A DNA stretch of 64,000 bases, taken from NCBI RefSeq assembly GCF_900215355.1, contig NZ_OBEA01000004.1, positions 62,001-126,000 of the forward strand, in the 5' to 3' direction. This stretch comes from Pseudooceanicola antarcticus (GTDB taxonomy: Bacteria; Pseudomonadota; Alphaproteobacteria; Rhodobacterales; Rhodobacteraceae). The notes under the pieces are model-generated. The model had not been told where the DNA came from, ran no database searches, and saw only the letters and a list, made by a program, of their open reading frames with translations. Made by a program: the position numbers and the translations under genes. Position 1 is the stretch's first letter. Each line of letters opens with the position of its first letter. Of this stretch, positions 1-8,917 are shown in pieces.

Positions 1-497
1 TCACCCCGCGCCGTGTCGACGAGCCCGCGCCCGAGGGCGGGTTCCGCACCGAATGGCGCATCGGCATCGCCGGCGGCATGGCCTTCGAGCTGGCGACCGA
101 ACGCGCTGGTTTCCTCAGCGCCCTCTGGGGCGGGGTGGTGCAGACCTGGGGCGTCATCGGCAGCTCGCTCTCGGGACTGTGGCACATGATCACCGGGGCG
201 ATTTCCTCGTGCAACATGTCGGGTCCCATCGGCATCGCCAAGACCTCGGGCGCGATGGCCAGCCAGGGGCTCGTCAGCTTCGTCTGGTTCGTCGCGGCGC
301 TGTCGACCGGGGTGGGGCTGCTGAACCTCTTCCCGGTGCCGATCCTCGACGGCGGCCACCTGGTCTTCCACGCCTACGAGGCGGTGGCCGGCAAGCCGCC
401 CTCGGACCGCGCGCTGCGGGTGCTGATGGCCGCGGGCCTGGCGCTGGTGCTTTCGGTGATGCTCTTTGCCCTCAGCAACGACGTGCTCTGCCCCTGA
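1..497 (+). CDS. rseP: RseP site-2 protease, C-terminal part (partial)
   Basis: Membrane zinc metalloprotease that performs the second cleavage of anti-sigma factors or clears signal peptides. The window begins inside the gene; reading starts at base 3 and gives about 164 residues to the TGA stop. A hydrophobic segment is followed by NLFPVPILDGGHL (about residues 108-120 of the fragment), the conserved third-helix motif of the S2P/RseP family carrying the metal-binding Asp. A last hydrophobic helix (LMAAGLALVLSVMLF) ends the protein. The position just upstream of bamA is the usual one in alphaproteobacteria, where rseP follows dxr. The N-terminal HExxH and most of the PDZ region lie outside the window. 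Confidence 0.93.
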   Translation, partial: TPRRVDEPAPEGGFRTEWRIGIAGGMAFELATERAGFLSALWGGVVQTWGVIGSSLSGLWHMITGAISSCNMSGPIGIAKTSGAMASQGLVSFVWFVAALSTGVGLLNLFPVPILDGGHLVFHAYEAVAGKPPSDRALRVLMAAGLALVLSVMLFALSNDVLCP

Positions 498-527
498 GCA
501 GAGCGCGTGCCCCGGCCGGTCGGGGCA
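485..527 (+). terminator. Two adjacent hairpins at the rseP stop
   Basis: Bases 485-491 pair with 498-504 (GCTCTGC/GCAGAGC), straddling the rseP stop. Immediately after, 508-514 pair with 521-527 (TGCCCCG/CGGGGCA). No T-run follows, so this is at best a weak or factor-dependent terminator. Confidence 0.4.
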
Positions 528-692
528 GGGCAGCCAGGGGTCTGTGCAGGACCTGCAACGGGCCGTGTGTCGAGCAGGGGTGCCCAACTCTTGCCGCAAT
601 TCACACCCTAAATGCGCCTCATTTCGGCACCAATCAGGGGGTGAAAACCGGGTATTCCCCCGGTACTAGGGTAATAGATCGTGTGGGGCCCT

Positions 693-824
693 ATGACACT
701 TCTTCAAAAAAGCTATCGCGGCGTCGCCGTTTTGTTCGACCTGAACTCTGACCTGTTGCTCTACGTGGGCACTATCGTGCTGGCGCTGGCCGGCGCGGGC
801 TACATGGCGCAGCTCTTCTACTGA
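693..824 (+). CDS. 43-residue membrane microprotein
   Basis: Not recognised as a named family. An ATG at 693 opens a 43-codon frame ending in TGA at 822-824. The product starts MTLLQKSYRGVAVLFD and has one hydrophobic segment from about residue 21 to 41 (LLLYVGTIVLALAGAGYMA), so it would be a single-pass inner-membrane protein with a basic N terminus. It lies alone between rseP and bamA. A strong hairpin terminator follows at 881-909 and a separate promoter then starts bamA, which fits an independent short transcript. Upstream there is no clear Shine-Dalgarno sequence, only G-rich bases at 683-688. It could be chance, but the membrane character and its own terminator argue for a real gene. 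Confidence 0.55.
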   Translation: MTLLQKSYRGVAVLFDLNSDLLLYVGTIVLALAGAGYMAQLFY

Positions 825-880
825 TCCCGCGCGCGGCGAAAGCTGCGCCGGAAGGCAGTCGGACATAGTCACAAGCGGAA

Positions 881-909
881 CGCGCGACCCGGAAGCGGGC
901 GCGCGTTTT
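881..909 (+). terminator. Rho-independent terminator before bamA
   Basis: CGCGCG-A-CCCG (881-891) pairs with CGGGCGCGCG (896-905) with one bulged A and a GAAG loop, followed by TTTT (906-909). It would end a transcript from rseP or the 43-residue gene and insulate bamA. Confidence 0.72.
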
Positions 910-915
910 CCAGTT

Positions 916-944
916 TTGACAAGTGCTTATTAACCCGATACTCA
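916..944 (+). promoter_or_regulatory. Sigma-70 type promoter of bamA
   Basis: TTGACA at 916-921, 17-base spacer, TACTCA at 939-944: a consensus -35 and an acceptable -10. Transcription would start near 951, only about seven bases before the first possible bamA ATG (958), which bears on the choice of start. Confidence 0.65.
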
Positions 945-957
945 CTTCTCAACTGGG

Positions 958-3327
958 ATGTCTGAGTGGGTCTGGAATATGACGAATACCTTTGGAGCCG
1001 GGGCTGCCACCACCGTGCGCCGCAACAAGTTTTCCTTTCCTCTGGCGGCTGCGATTTTCGCCATTGTATCAGGCGTTTCGATCTCCGCCCCGGAGATGAC
1101 CCTGGCGCAGAGCTACGTTTTCTCGAACGTCTCCATCGAGGGCAACCGGCGGATTCCGGCGGGCACGATCCTGACCTACGCGGGAATCGCCCAGGGTGAG
1201 AGCGTCAGCGCCGCAGAGCTGAACGAAGCCTATCAGAACATCGTCAATTCCGGCCTTTTCGAGACCGTCGAGCTGACGCCGCGCGGCGGGACGCTGGTGA
1301 TCGTGGTCACCGAATTCCCGACCATCAACCGCATCTCCTTCGAGGGGAACCGGCGGATCAAGGATGATGCGCTCACCGAGATCGTGCAATCGACCTCGCG
1401 GCAGGTCTTCTCGCCCACGCGGGCCGAGGCCGATGCGGCGCTGATCTCGGAAGCCTATTCCCAGCAGGGCCGCCTGGCGGCCCGCGTGACGCCGCGCATC
1501 ATTCGCCGCAGCGACAACCGCGTCGACCTGATCTTCGAGGTTTTCGAGGGCGGCAATACCGAGGTCGAGCGGATCTCCTTCGTCGGCAATACCGCCTATA
1601 GCGACCGCCGTCTGCGCCAGGTGCTGCAATCCAAGCAGGCCGGCCTGCTGCGCGCCTTCTTCCGCAGCGATACCTTCGTCGCCGACCGTATCGAGTTCGA
1701 CAAGCAGGTGCTGCAGGACTTCTACCAGTCGCGCGGCTTCGTCGATTTCCGCGTCACCGGCGTCAATGCCGAGCTGGCGCGCGAGCGTGACGGCTACACC
1801 GTGACCTTCAACGTGCAGGAAGGTCAGCAGTTCAAGTTCGGCGAGATCACCACGGTCAGCGAATACGAGGGCGTCGAGGCCTCGGTCTACCAGGACGTGG
1901 CAAAGCTGAAGTCCGGTTCGATCTATTCGCCCTCCGACATCGAAAGCGCCATCGCCCGTATGGAGCGCCAGGCCAACCGCGAGGGCCGCGACTTCCTGCG
2001 GATCGAACCGCGCATCACCCGCAACGACCGCACCCTGACCCTGGACGTCGAGTTCGTCCTGTCGCGCGGCCCCCGCGTCTTCGTCGAGCGTATCGATATC
2101 GCGGGCAACACCACCACGCTGGACCGGGTCATCCGCCAGCAGTTCAAGGTTGCGGAAGGCGATCCCTTCAACCCGCGCGAGATCCGTGAAAGCGCCGAAC
2201 GCATCCGCGCCCTGGGCTATTTCTCGACCGCCGAGGTTAATGCCCGCGAAGGCACGCGCCCCGACCAGGTGATCGTCGACGTGGACGTGGAAGAGGCGCC
2301 CACGGGCTCGCTCTCCTTCGGCGGTACCTATTCGACCACCGACGGCTTCGGGCTGGCGATCTCGTTCCGGGAGAACAACTTCCTGGGCCGTGGCCAGAGC
2401 GTCGGCGTCACCTTCTCGGGCGCCACCGACGACCGCACCTATGCCGTGAGCTTCACCGAGCCCCATCTGTTGGGCCGCGACGTGGCGCTCAACTTCGGGC
2501 TCTCCTACTCGGAAACCGAGTCGAGCTATTCCGACTACAGCTCGCTGAACGGCTCCTTCACCACCGGGCTGACCTTCCCGCTGACCGAGAAGTCGCGCCT
2601 GAACGTGAACTACAAGCTGGCTGCCAACGACCTGACCCTGGATTCCGGGGCCACCGTGGGCTCGCTGCTGACCGCCGAAGCGGCTGAGGACCTGCGCTAT
2701 GCGTCCTCGATCGGCTACAAGTATTCCTACGACACCCGCATCAGCGGTCTGAACCCGAACGCCGGCCTGCTGCTGGAATTCGCCCAGGACTTCGGCGGTG
2801 TCGGTGGCGATGTCGAGTTCATCCGCTCGACCGGCCGCGCCGTGGCCCAGACCAAGGTCTGGAACGAGGAAATCACCCTGCGCGCCACCCTGAAGGGTGG
2901 GGCGATCTCGATGCTGGGCGACAGCAACTCGCAGGTGACCGACCGCTACCTGATCGGCTCTTCGATCATGCGTGGCTTCACGCCCGACGGCATCGGCCCG
3001 CGCCAGTACTCGGCCGGCAACTACGACGACGCCCTGGGCGGCACCATGTACGCCGTGGCGCAGTTCGACGCGGAATTCCCGCTTGGCCTGCCCGAAGAGC
3101 TGGGGATCACCGGCGGTGTCTTCTACGACATCGGCTCGGCCTGGGGCCTCGATCAGAGCGCGGGCGACGTGCTCTACGAGGATGCCTCGGTGCGCCAGGT
3201 GGTCGGCGTCTCGATCTTCTGGACCACGCCCATTGGCCCGCTGCGGTTCAACTGGTCGAAGGCGCTCGAGAAGGAAGAGTTCGACAAGGAACAGACCTTC
3301 GACCTGTCCATCCGGACGGAATTCTGA
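958..3327 (+). CDS. bamA: Outer-membrane protein assembly factor BamA
   Basis: Core Omp85 protein that folds beta-barrel proteins into the outer membrane. 789 residues: a signal peptide ends near residue 50, then five POTRA domains (about 51-450), then a C-terminal 16-strand barrel. The substrate-exit motif appears as MRGF near residue 670, and the protein ends in Phe as outer-membrane barrels do. The next gene is the chaperone skp, whose start is 7 bases past the stop. The frame can begin at ATG 958 or ATG 979 (MTNTFGAG); the promoter at 916-944 leaves almost no leader for the first, so 979 is a serious alternative giving 782 residues and a more usual signal peptide. Confidence 0.97.
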   Translation: MSEWVWNMTNTFGAGAATTVRRNKFSFPLAAAIFAIVSGVSISAPEMTLAQSYVFSNVSIEGNRRIPAGTILTYAGIAQGESVSAAELNEAYQNIVNSGLFETVELTPRGGTLVIVVTEFPTINRISFEGNRRIKDDALTEIVQSTSRQVFSPTRAEADAALISEAYSQQGRLAARVTPRIIRRSDNRVDLIFEVFEGGNTEVERISFVGNTAYSDRRLRQVLQSKQAGLLRAFFRSDTFVADRIEFDKQVLQDFYQSRGFVDFRVTGVNAELARERDGYTVTFNVQEGQQFKFGEITTVSEYEGVEASVYQDVAKLKSGSIYSPSDIESAIARMERQANREGRDFLRIEPRITRNDRTLTLDVEFVLSRGPRVFVERIDIAGNTTTLDRVIRQQFKVAEGDPFNPREIRESAERIRALGYFSTAEVNAREGTRPDQVIVDVDVEEAPTGSLSFGGTYSTTDGFGLAISFRENNFLGRGQSVGVTFSGATDDRTYAVSFTEPHLLGRDVALNFGLSYSETESSYSDYSSLNGSFTTGLTFPLTEKSRLNVNYKLAANDLTLDSGATVGSLLTAEAAEDLRYASSIGYKYSYDTRISGLNPNAGLLLEFAQDFGGVGGDVEFIRSTGRAVAQTKVWNEEITLRATLKGGAISMLGDSNSQVTDRYLIGSSIMRGFTPDGIGPRQYSAGNYDDALGGTMYAVAQFDAEFPLGLPEELGITGGVFYDIGSAWGLDQSAGDVLYEDASVRQVVGVSIFWTTPIGPLRFNWSKALEKEEFDKEQTFDLSIRTEF

Positions 3328-3334
3328 GGTCGCC

Positions 3335-4024
3335 TTGCCTGGCTTGCGCCGCCGTTTCCTGACCAGCCTTGCCGCCAGCGTGCTCTCTGCCGCGCTGGCG
3401 GGCAATGCCCTGGCGCAGGAGACCGATATCGTCATCCCGCGCTCTCCGGTGCTGGTGGTCGACAGCGAGCGCATGTTCTCGGACAGCGCCTTCGGCCAGC
3501 AACTGGCCGCCCGCGTCGAGGCGCAGGCGGCGGCCATTGCCGCCGAGAACCGCCGCATCGAAGCCGAGCTGGCCAAGGAAGAGCAGGCGCTGACCGAGCG
3601 CCGCCCGACCATGACCCCGGACGAGTTCCGCACCATGGCCAATACCTTCGACGAGAAGGTCACCCGCATCCGCCGCGAAAGGGATGAGGCCGCCGCCGAC
3701 CTCAGCCAGAGCAGCGAGGCCCTGCGCCGTCGCTTCCTGCTGGCGGTAGAGCCGGTGCTCTATTCCATCATGCAGGAAGCCGGCAGCGCGGTGATCCTCG
3801 AACGGCGCACGGTCTTCGTCACCCGCGAGGTGGTCGATATCACCGACGAGGCGATCAACCGCATCGATGCCCAGCTCCTCAAGAGCGAGGCCACGCCGGA
3901 AAATGCGCCGGAAGCTGCACCCGAGACCGCGCCCACGGAGACGGCTCCGGTGCTTGAAGCCCCCGTCGAGGGAGATGGCGGCACCGCCCCCGAGAGCCCC
4001 GCGGAGGCGCCTGCAAACCCCTGA
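3335..4024 (+). CDS. skp: OmpH/Skp-family periplasmic chaperone
   Basis: Holds unfolded outer-membrane proteins in the periplasm on their way to BamA. The chosen start is TTG 3335, which has GAGG at 3326-3329 five bases upstream, overlapping the bamA stop; no ATG is available before the signal peptide. 229 residues: signal peptide cut after ALA (about residue 22), then the OmpH domain with a long charged coiled coil (EAQAAAIAAENRRIEAELAK onward). The last 45 or so residues are a low-complexity Ala-Pro-Glu-Thr tail absent from short Skp proteins. Immediate linkage to bamA and lpx genes is typical. Confidence 0.9.
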   Translation: MPGLRRRFLTSLAASVLSAALAGNALAQETDIVIPRSPVLVVDSERMFSDSAFGQQLAARVEAQAAAIAAENRRIEAELAKEEQALTERRPTMTPDEFRTMANTFDEKVTRIRRERDEAAADLSQSSEALRRRFLLAVEPVLYSIMQEAGSAVILERRTVFVTREVVDITDEAINRIDAQLLKSEATPENAPEAAPETAPTETAPVLEAPVEGDGGTAPESPAEAPANP

Positions 4025-4156
4025 GATCCCGTCCAGGCTCTTTACCGCCGGGCCATGCCCGAGCTTGCCGCCAGAATGGCGACTTGCTAGGGACAAGGGT
4101 GACACGGGCCTTGCCCCGGAGCGAAAGGCTCGGGGCTCTCCTTGAGGAAAGAATTC

Positions 4157-4630
4157 ATGACCGAGACGCTCCAGAGCGCTGACATTCACCGTATCCAGCG
4201 CATCATCCCGCACCGCTACCCCTTCCTGCTGGTCGATAAGGTTGTCGATATCGACGGGTACAGCACCGGCAAGGGTATCAAGAACGTCACCATGAACGAG
4301 CCCCACTTCCAGGGCCATTTCCCCGGCAAGCCGATCATGCCCGGCGTCACCATCATCGAGGCCATGGCCCAGACCGCCGGTGTCATCGTCGGCGCGGCGC
4401 TCGGCCTGGAAGACAAGAACGCGCTGATCTACTTCATGTCGATCGAGAAGGCCAAGTTCCGCCGCATGGTGGTGCCCGGTGACGTGCTGGAAATGCAGGT
4501 CGAGACCCTGCGCGGCAAGCCCGGCGCCAAGATGTGGAAGTTCGGCGGCAAGGCCACCGTGGACGGCGAACTGGCCTGCGAGGCCGAGTTCATGGCCATG
4601 CTCGACCTGCCCGCAGACGCGGGGGCCTGA
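4157..4630 (+). CDS. fabZ: 3-hydroxyacyl-ACP dehydratase FabZ
   Basis: Dehydrates (3R)-hydroxyacyl-ACP in type II fatty acid synthesis and draws on the same acyl-ACP pool as LpxA. 157 residues with the hot-dog fold signature; catalytic His54 lies in [11 protein letters not shown] and Glu68 in [10 protein letters not shown]. An in-frame TTG at 4142 would add five residues, but GAGGAAA at 4144-4150 is the Shine-Dalgarno sequence for ATG 4157, so I use the ATG. It leads a compact fabZ-lpxA-lpxI-lpxB group. Confidence 0.96.
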   Translation: MTETLQSADIHRIQRIIPHRYPFLLVDKVVDIDGYSTGKGIKNVTMNEPHFQGHFPGKPIMPGVTIIEAMAQTAGVIVGAALGLEDKNALIYFMSIEKAKFRRMVVPGDVLEMQVETLRGKPGAKMWKFGGKATVDGELACEAEFMAMLDLPADAGA

Positions 4631-4633
4631 GCC

Positions 4634-5434
4634 ATGGCGATCAGCCACGAAGCGGTGATCCATCCCTCGGCGCTGATCGAGGACGGGGCGCAGATCGGCG
4701 CAGGCGCGAAGATCGGCCCCTTCTGCCATGTCGGCCCGAAGGTCGTGATCGGCGCGGGCGTCGAGCTGATGAGCCACGTGGTCGTCCAGGGCATCACCGA
4801 GATCGGCGAGGACACCCTGGTGCATCCCTTCGCCGTTCTGGGTGGCATCCCCCAGGACCTGAAGTTCAAGGGCGAGGAAACCCGCCTGACCATCGGTAAG
4901 CGCAACCGCATCCGCGAGCACGTGACGATGAACAACGGCACCGAGGGCGGTGGCGGGCTGACCTCGGTCGGCGATGACGGGCTCTTCATGGCGGGCTGCC
5001 ACGTGGCCCATGACTGCCGAGTCGGCAACAACGTGATCATCGTCAACAACGCGGCCCTGGCGGGCCATTGCGTGATCGAGGACGAGGTGATCATCGGCGG
5101 CCTCTCTGGCGTGCACCAATGGGTGCGCATCGGCCGGGGCGCGATCATCGGCGCCGTGACCATGGTCACCAACGACGTGATCCCCCATGGCCTGGTGCAG
5201 GCACCGCGCGGTCAGCTCGACGGGCTGAACCTGGTGGGGCTGAAGCGTCGCGGCGTCGCGCGCTCCGACATCACCGCCCTGCGCGCCGCCTTCCAGATGC
5301 TGGCCCAGGGCGAGGGCGCCTTCCAGGACCGGGCCCGCCGCCTGGGCGACGAGACGGAAAGCGATTACGTCCGCGAGATCGTCGATTTCATCCTCGGACA
5401 GAGCGACCGCTCCTTCCTGACCCCCGGAGGCTGA
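4634..5434 (+). CDS. lpxA: UDP-N-acetylglucosamine acyltransferase LpxA
   Basis: First step of lipid A synthesis: transfers a 3-hydroxyacyl chain from ACP to the 3-OH of UDP-GlcNAc. 266 residues; the N-terminal two thirds are hexapeptide repeats forming a left-handed beta helix, and the C-terminal part is helical. The catalytic His is His126 in GCHVAHDC (E. coli His125). At the chain-length ruler, where E. coli has Gly173, this protein has Ala174 (IIGAVTM), which should shorten the acyl pocket. It starts three bases after the fabZ stop. Confidence 0.96.
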   Translation: MAISHEAVIHPSALIEDGAQIGAGAKIGPFCHVGPKVVIGAGVELMSHVVVQGITEIGEDTLVHPFAVLGGIPQDLKFKGEETRLTIGKRNRIREHVTMNNGTEGGGGLTSVGDDGLFMAGCHVAHDCRVGNNVIIVNNAALAGHCVIEDEVIIGGLSGVHQWVRIGRGAIIGAVTMVTNDVIPHGLVQAPRGQLDGLNLVGLKRRGVARSDITALRAAFQMLAQGEGAFQDRARRLGDETESDYVREIVDFILGQSDRSFLTPGG

Positions 5435-5437
5435 TCC

Positions 5438-6292
5438 ATGGGCCTGCTGAAACGTCGCGCGGCCGGCGCCTCCAATGCTGCGACCGGACCCCGGCTGGCG
5501 ATCATCGCCGGCGGTGGCCGTCTGCCGGTGCGGCTGGCCGAGGCCGAGCCGGGGGCCTTCCTCGTCTCCTTCGAGGGCACCCCCTGCGAGCTGCCCGAAG
5601 CCCGGCTGACCCGGTTCCGCTTCGAGAAGCTGGGCGGTCTCTTCGATCGGCTGCGCGCCGAGGGCGTCGAGCGGATCGTCATGGCCGGTGGCATGGCGCG
5701 GCCTCAGCTGGACATGAAACAGGTCGACCGCAAGGTGATGATGCTGGCGCCCAAGCTGATGGCAGCGCTTGGCTCCAAGGGCGATGACGGGGTGCTGCGG
5801 CTCATCGTGTCGATCCTCGAGGACGAGGGCTTTACCGTCGAAGGCGCACACCAGATCCTGCCCGAGATGACGGCGCGGCCCGGCAAGATCGGCGGACCGG
5901 CGCTGTCGCGTGCGGCCCGTGGCGATGTCGAGCAGGCACAGAAAATCCTTTCGACGCTGGCCCCGCTGGACATCGGTCAGGGCTGCGTGGTGGCCGCCGG
6001 CCAGTGCCTGGGCATCGAGACGGTGCAGGGCACCGATGCGCTGCTGCGATTCGTGGGCGAGACCCCGGAAGAGCGCCGTCCCGGCAAGGGCGTGCTGGTG
6101 AAGGCCCCGAAGGCGGGGCAGGACCTGCGCGTCGACATGCCCGCCGTCGGCCCCCAGACCCTGCGCGCCGCCGCCGCTGCCGGGCTCGAGGCCGTGGTCA
6201 TCGCCGCCGACCGTGTCCTGTTGATCGACGGCCCGGCGCTGCCGGACCTCGCCGCCGAGCTGGGCCTCGCCTTCCACGCGGTCGAGATCTGA
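5438..6292 (+). CDS. lpxI: UDP-2,3-diacylglucosamine pyrophosphatase LpxI
   Basis: Hydrolyses UDP-2,3-diacylglucosamine to lipid X and UMP; LpxI (DUF1009) is the alphaproteobacterial replacement for LpxH. 284 residues. The N-terminal domain starts LAIIAGGGRLPVRLAEA (about residues 25-41), and the C-terminal domain contains the conserved run KAPKAGQDLRVDMPAVGPQT. It begins three bases after the lpxA stop with GGAGG just upstream (5427-5431), and its TGA overlaps the lpxB ATG by one base, indicating coupled translation. Confidence 0.93.
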   Translation: MGLLKRRAAGASNAATGPRLAIIAGGGRLPVRLAEAEPGAFLVSFEGTPCELPEARLTRFRFEKLGGLFDRLRAEGVERIVMAGGMARPQLDMKQVDRKVMMLAPKLMAALGSKGDDGVLRLIVSILEDEGFTVEGAHQILPEMTARPGKIGGPALSRAARGDVEQAQKILSTLAPLDIGQGCVVAAGQCLGIETVQGTDALLRFVGETPEERRPGKGVLVKAPKAGQDLRVDMPAVGPQTLRAAAAAGLEAVVIAADRVLLIDGPALPDLAAELGLAFHAVEI

Positions 6293-7449
6293 TGCGCATC
6301 TTCACCATCGCGGGCGAGCCCTCGGGCGACAACCTGGGCGCCGCCGTCATGGCAGGGCTGAAGGAGCTCACCGGGGGCGATGTGTCCTTCGAGGGGGTGG
6401 GCGGCCCGGCGATGCAGGCCGAGGGCCTCAGCTCTCGTTTTCCCATGTCCGAGCTCTCGGTCATGGGTCTGGCCGAGATCCTGCCCAAGTACTTCCACCT
6501 CAAGCGCCGTATCCGCGAATGCGCCGAGGCCGTGCTGGCCGATCCGCCGGATGTGCTGCTAACCATCGACAGCCCGGATTTCTGCCTGCGGGTGGCCCGC
6601 CTGGTGAAGGCCGCGAACCCCTCCATCCGTACCGTCCACTACGTGGCGCCCACGGTCTGGGCCTGGCGCCCGAAGCGCGCGACGAAGATGGCCGAGGTGA
6701 TCGACCATGTCCTCGCGCTCTTCCCGTTCGAGCCGCCGCTGATGCAGGCGGCAGGGATGGAGTGCGATTTCGTCGGCCACCCGGTGACCACCCAGCCGCA
6801 GGCGAGCCTCGACGAGATCCTGGCCTTCCGCCAGGAGAGCGGCATCGGCGATGCGCCGATCGCGCTGATCCTGCCCGGCTCGCGGGCGGGGGAGGTGACG
6901 CGGCTGGCGCCGATCTTCGGCCCGGTGATCGAGAAGCTGCGCGCCAGGCATCCCGAGCTGGTCTTCGTGCTGCCCGCTGCCGCGGGCGTGGCCGACCTGG
7001 TGGAAGAGAAGGTGCGCGACTGGCCTGCCAATATCGTCGTCCTCGATCCGCGCGACAGCACGCCCGAGAACTTCGCCGTGACCAAGCGCGCAGCCTTCGC
7101 CGCCGCCGATGTGGCGCTTGCCGCTTCGGGCACCGTCTCGCTCGAGCTGGCCGCCGCCAATACGCCGATGGTCATCGCCTATGACATGGCCTGGCTGACC
7201 CGCGTGATCATGCAGCGCATGCTGCTGACGGACACGGTGACGCTGGTCAACCTGGTCTCGGAGACCCGCGTGGTGCCCGAGTTCATCGGTGCCGATTGCG
7301 ACCCCGACAAGATCGCCCCGGCCTTGGCATCGGTCTACGAGGCCCCCGAGGCGCAATACGAGGCCATGGAGCTTTCCATGCAGCGTCTTGGCCGCGAGGG
7401 AGAGCCTCCGGGCCTGCGCGCCGCACGCGCCATCCTGGCGCGCCTCTGA
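6292..7449 (+). CDS. lpxB: Lipid-A-disaccharide synthase LpxB
   Basis: Condenses lipid X with UDP-2,3-diacylglucosamine to form the lipid A disaccharide. 385 residues, the normal length for this GT-B (GT19) family, with the N-terminal FTIAGEPSGDNLGA signature and the conserved EVIDHVLALFPFEP and LPGSRAGEV regions. ATG 6292 shares its A with the lpxI stop (TGATG). It is the last gene of the operon and is followed by a strong hairpin at 7542-7565. Confidence 0.96.
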   Translation: MRIFTIAGEPSGDNLGAAVMAGLKELTGGDVSFEGVGGPAMQAEGLSSRFPMSELSVMGLAEILPKYFHLKRRIRECAEAVLADPPDVLLTIDSPDFCLRVARLVKAANPSIRTVHYVAPTVWAWRPKRATKMAEVIDHVLALFPFEPPLMQAAGMECDFVGHPVTTQPQASLDEILAFRQESGIGDAPIALILPGSRAGEVTRLAPIFGPVIEKLRARHPELVFVLPAAAGVADLVEEKVRDWPANIVVLDPRDSTPENFAVTKRAAFAAADVALAASGTVSLELAAANTPMVIAYDMAWLTRVIMQRMLLTDTVTLVNLVSETRVVPEFIGADCDPDKIAPALASVYEAPEAQYEAMELSMQRLGREGEPPGLRAARAILARL

Positions 7450-7541
7450 CGCCAGGCGCGCCCGGCCCATTCCGAGGCTGGAAATGCTCATGGGGAGCCG
7501 CGCAGAGGCGGGGGCTCCCCCACCATCGCCCTCAAACGAAA

Positions 7542-7565
7542 ACGCGCGCCGCGAAGGGCGCGCGT
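7542..7565. terminator. Bidirectional terminator between lpxB and mnmA
   Basis: Nine-base-pair stem ACGCGCGCC/GGCGCGCGT (7542-7550 with 7557-7565). TCTCGATTTT follows on the + strand and TTTCGTTTGAG on the - strand, so it can serve both converging genes. Confidence 0.75.
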
Positions 7566-7591
7566 CTCGATTTTCAAAGTGCCAGGGACGC

Positions 7592-8737
7592 TCAGTAGCC
7601 GCGCCAGATCCAGCCGCCGCCCAGGATGCGCGTGCCGCCGGTCTCGTAGAAGACGCAGGCCTGACCCGGTGAGACACCCTCTTCGGCCGTCAGCAGCTCC
7701 ACCTCGGCCTCGGTGGCCGAGATCGGACGGATGATCGCCTCGCGCGGGGGGCGGGTCGAGCGGACACGCACGGAGACATGGCGCTCCTTCATGTCGGCGA
7801 AACCATCGTCGCCCAGCCAGTTGATCTCGCGCACGGGGATGGTGCGGGTGGCCAGCATCTCTTTCGGGCCGACGATCACCTGCTTGGCGTCGACGTCCAG
7901 CTTGACCACGTAGAGCGGCTCGGAGAGGCCCCCGATGCCCAGGCCGCGGCGCTGGCCGACGGTGTAGTGGATCACACCTTCGTGCGTGCCCAGCACCCGG
8001 CCATCCGCATGGACGATTTCGCCCGGCTCGGCGGCGCCGGGGCGCAGTTTCTCGATCACCGAGGCGTAGTTGCCGTTCGGAACGAAGCAGATGTCCTGGC
8101 TGTCGGGCTTGTCGGCGACCGCAAGACCGTACTGCGCGGCCAGCTCCCGCGTGGCGTCCTTCGAGGGCAGGTGACCCAGGGGGAAGCGCAGGAACGACAG
8201 CTGCTCGGGCGTGGTCGAGAACAGGAAATAGCTCTGGTCGCGGTTGGCGTCGGCGGCGCAATGCAGCTCGGGCCCGGAGGCGCCCTCCATGCGTTGGATG
8301 TAGTGGCCGGTGGCCATGCAATCGGCGTCCAGGTCCTTCGCCGTCTCCAGCAGGTCCTTGAACTTCACCCGCTCGTTGCAGCGGATGCAGGGCACGGGGG
8401 TTGCGCCCGCAAGATAGCTGTCGGCGAATTCGTCGATCACCGCATCCTGGAAGATGTTTTCATAATCAAGGACATAGTGCGGGAATCCCATCTCTTCGGC
8501 GACCCGGCGCGCGTCATGGATGTCGATGCCGGCGCAGCAGGCACCCTTCTTGGCCAGGGCGGCACCATGGTCGTAGAGCTGCAGCGTCACGCCCACGACG
8601 TCATAGCCTTCCTCGGCCAGTTTCGCGGCCACCACGGAACTGTCGACGCCACCGGACATGGCGACGACAACGCGGGTTTCGGACGGCGGTTTGGCAAAGC
8701 CCAGGGAGTTGAGCTCGGGTCCCTTGTCGAGTGCCAT
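7592..8737 (-). CDS. mnmA: tRNA 2-thiouridylase MnmA
   Basis: Cytoplasmic tRNA-specific 2-thiouridylase that thiolates U34 of tRNAs for Lys, Glu and Gln. 381 residues: PP-loop AMSGGVDSS (about 26-34) for adenylation, candidate catalytic Cys120 in [10 protein letters not shown] and Cys217 in DSQDICF, then the central and beta-barrel domains. Its 5' end faces sciP across a 180-base divergent region, and its 3' end converges on lpxB. Confidence 0.96.
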   Translation of the reverse strand: MALDKGPELNSLGFAKPPSETRVVVAMSGGVDSSVVAAKLAEEGYDVVGVTLQLYDHGAALAKKGACCAGIDIHDARRVAEEMGFPHYVLDYENIFQDAVIDEFADSYLAGATPVPCIRCNERVKFKDLLETAKDLDADCMATGHYIQRMEGASGPELHCAADANRDQSYFLFSTTPEQLSFLRFPLGHLPSKDATRELAAQYGLAVADKPDSQDICFVPNGNYASVIEKLRPGAAEPGEIVHADGRVLGTHEGVIHYTVGQRRGLGIGGLSEPLYVVKLDVDAKQVIVGPKEMLATRTIPVREINWLGDDGFADMKERHVSVRVRSTRPPREAIIRPISATEAEVELLTAEEGVSPGQACVFYETGGTRILGGGWIWRGY

Positions 8738-8791
8738 GGATGCTCCTGATCTGCCCGGCGTGGAGAGCTGTCACGTGAAGGGTAACAGGGG

Positions 8792-8796
8792 GACTC
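8792..8796. promoter_or_regulatory. GANTC (CcrM) site in the mnmA-sciP region
   Basis: GACTC in the divergent region upstream of sciP. GANTC is the CcrM methylation target in alphaproteobacteria and is often found in promoters read by GcrA/CcrM. One site alone is weak evidence. Confidence 0.35.
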
Positions 8797-8917
8797 ACCC
8801 TGCCGGTGCGGTAAGACCAAGTGAATATAGGAAAATGCGACACACTCTCAAGGTGCGGTTTCACCGGGTGTTAAATCCCTGCGCGAAGAATTGCTGCGGG
8901 CTATGAGGGTCGGAGCA

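Noticed and set aside
1069-3669. 866-codon open frame on the - strand across bamA
   Set aside because: Antisense shadow of a GC-rich gene; no family features, no start signals, and bamA on the other strand is certain.
3248-6277. 1009-codon open frame on the - strand across skp, fabZ, lpxA and lpxI
   Set aside because: Composition rich in His, Gly, Gln and Asp is typical of antisense frames; four well-supported genes occupy the + strand.
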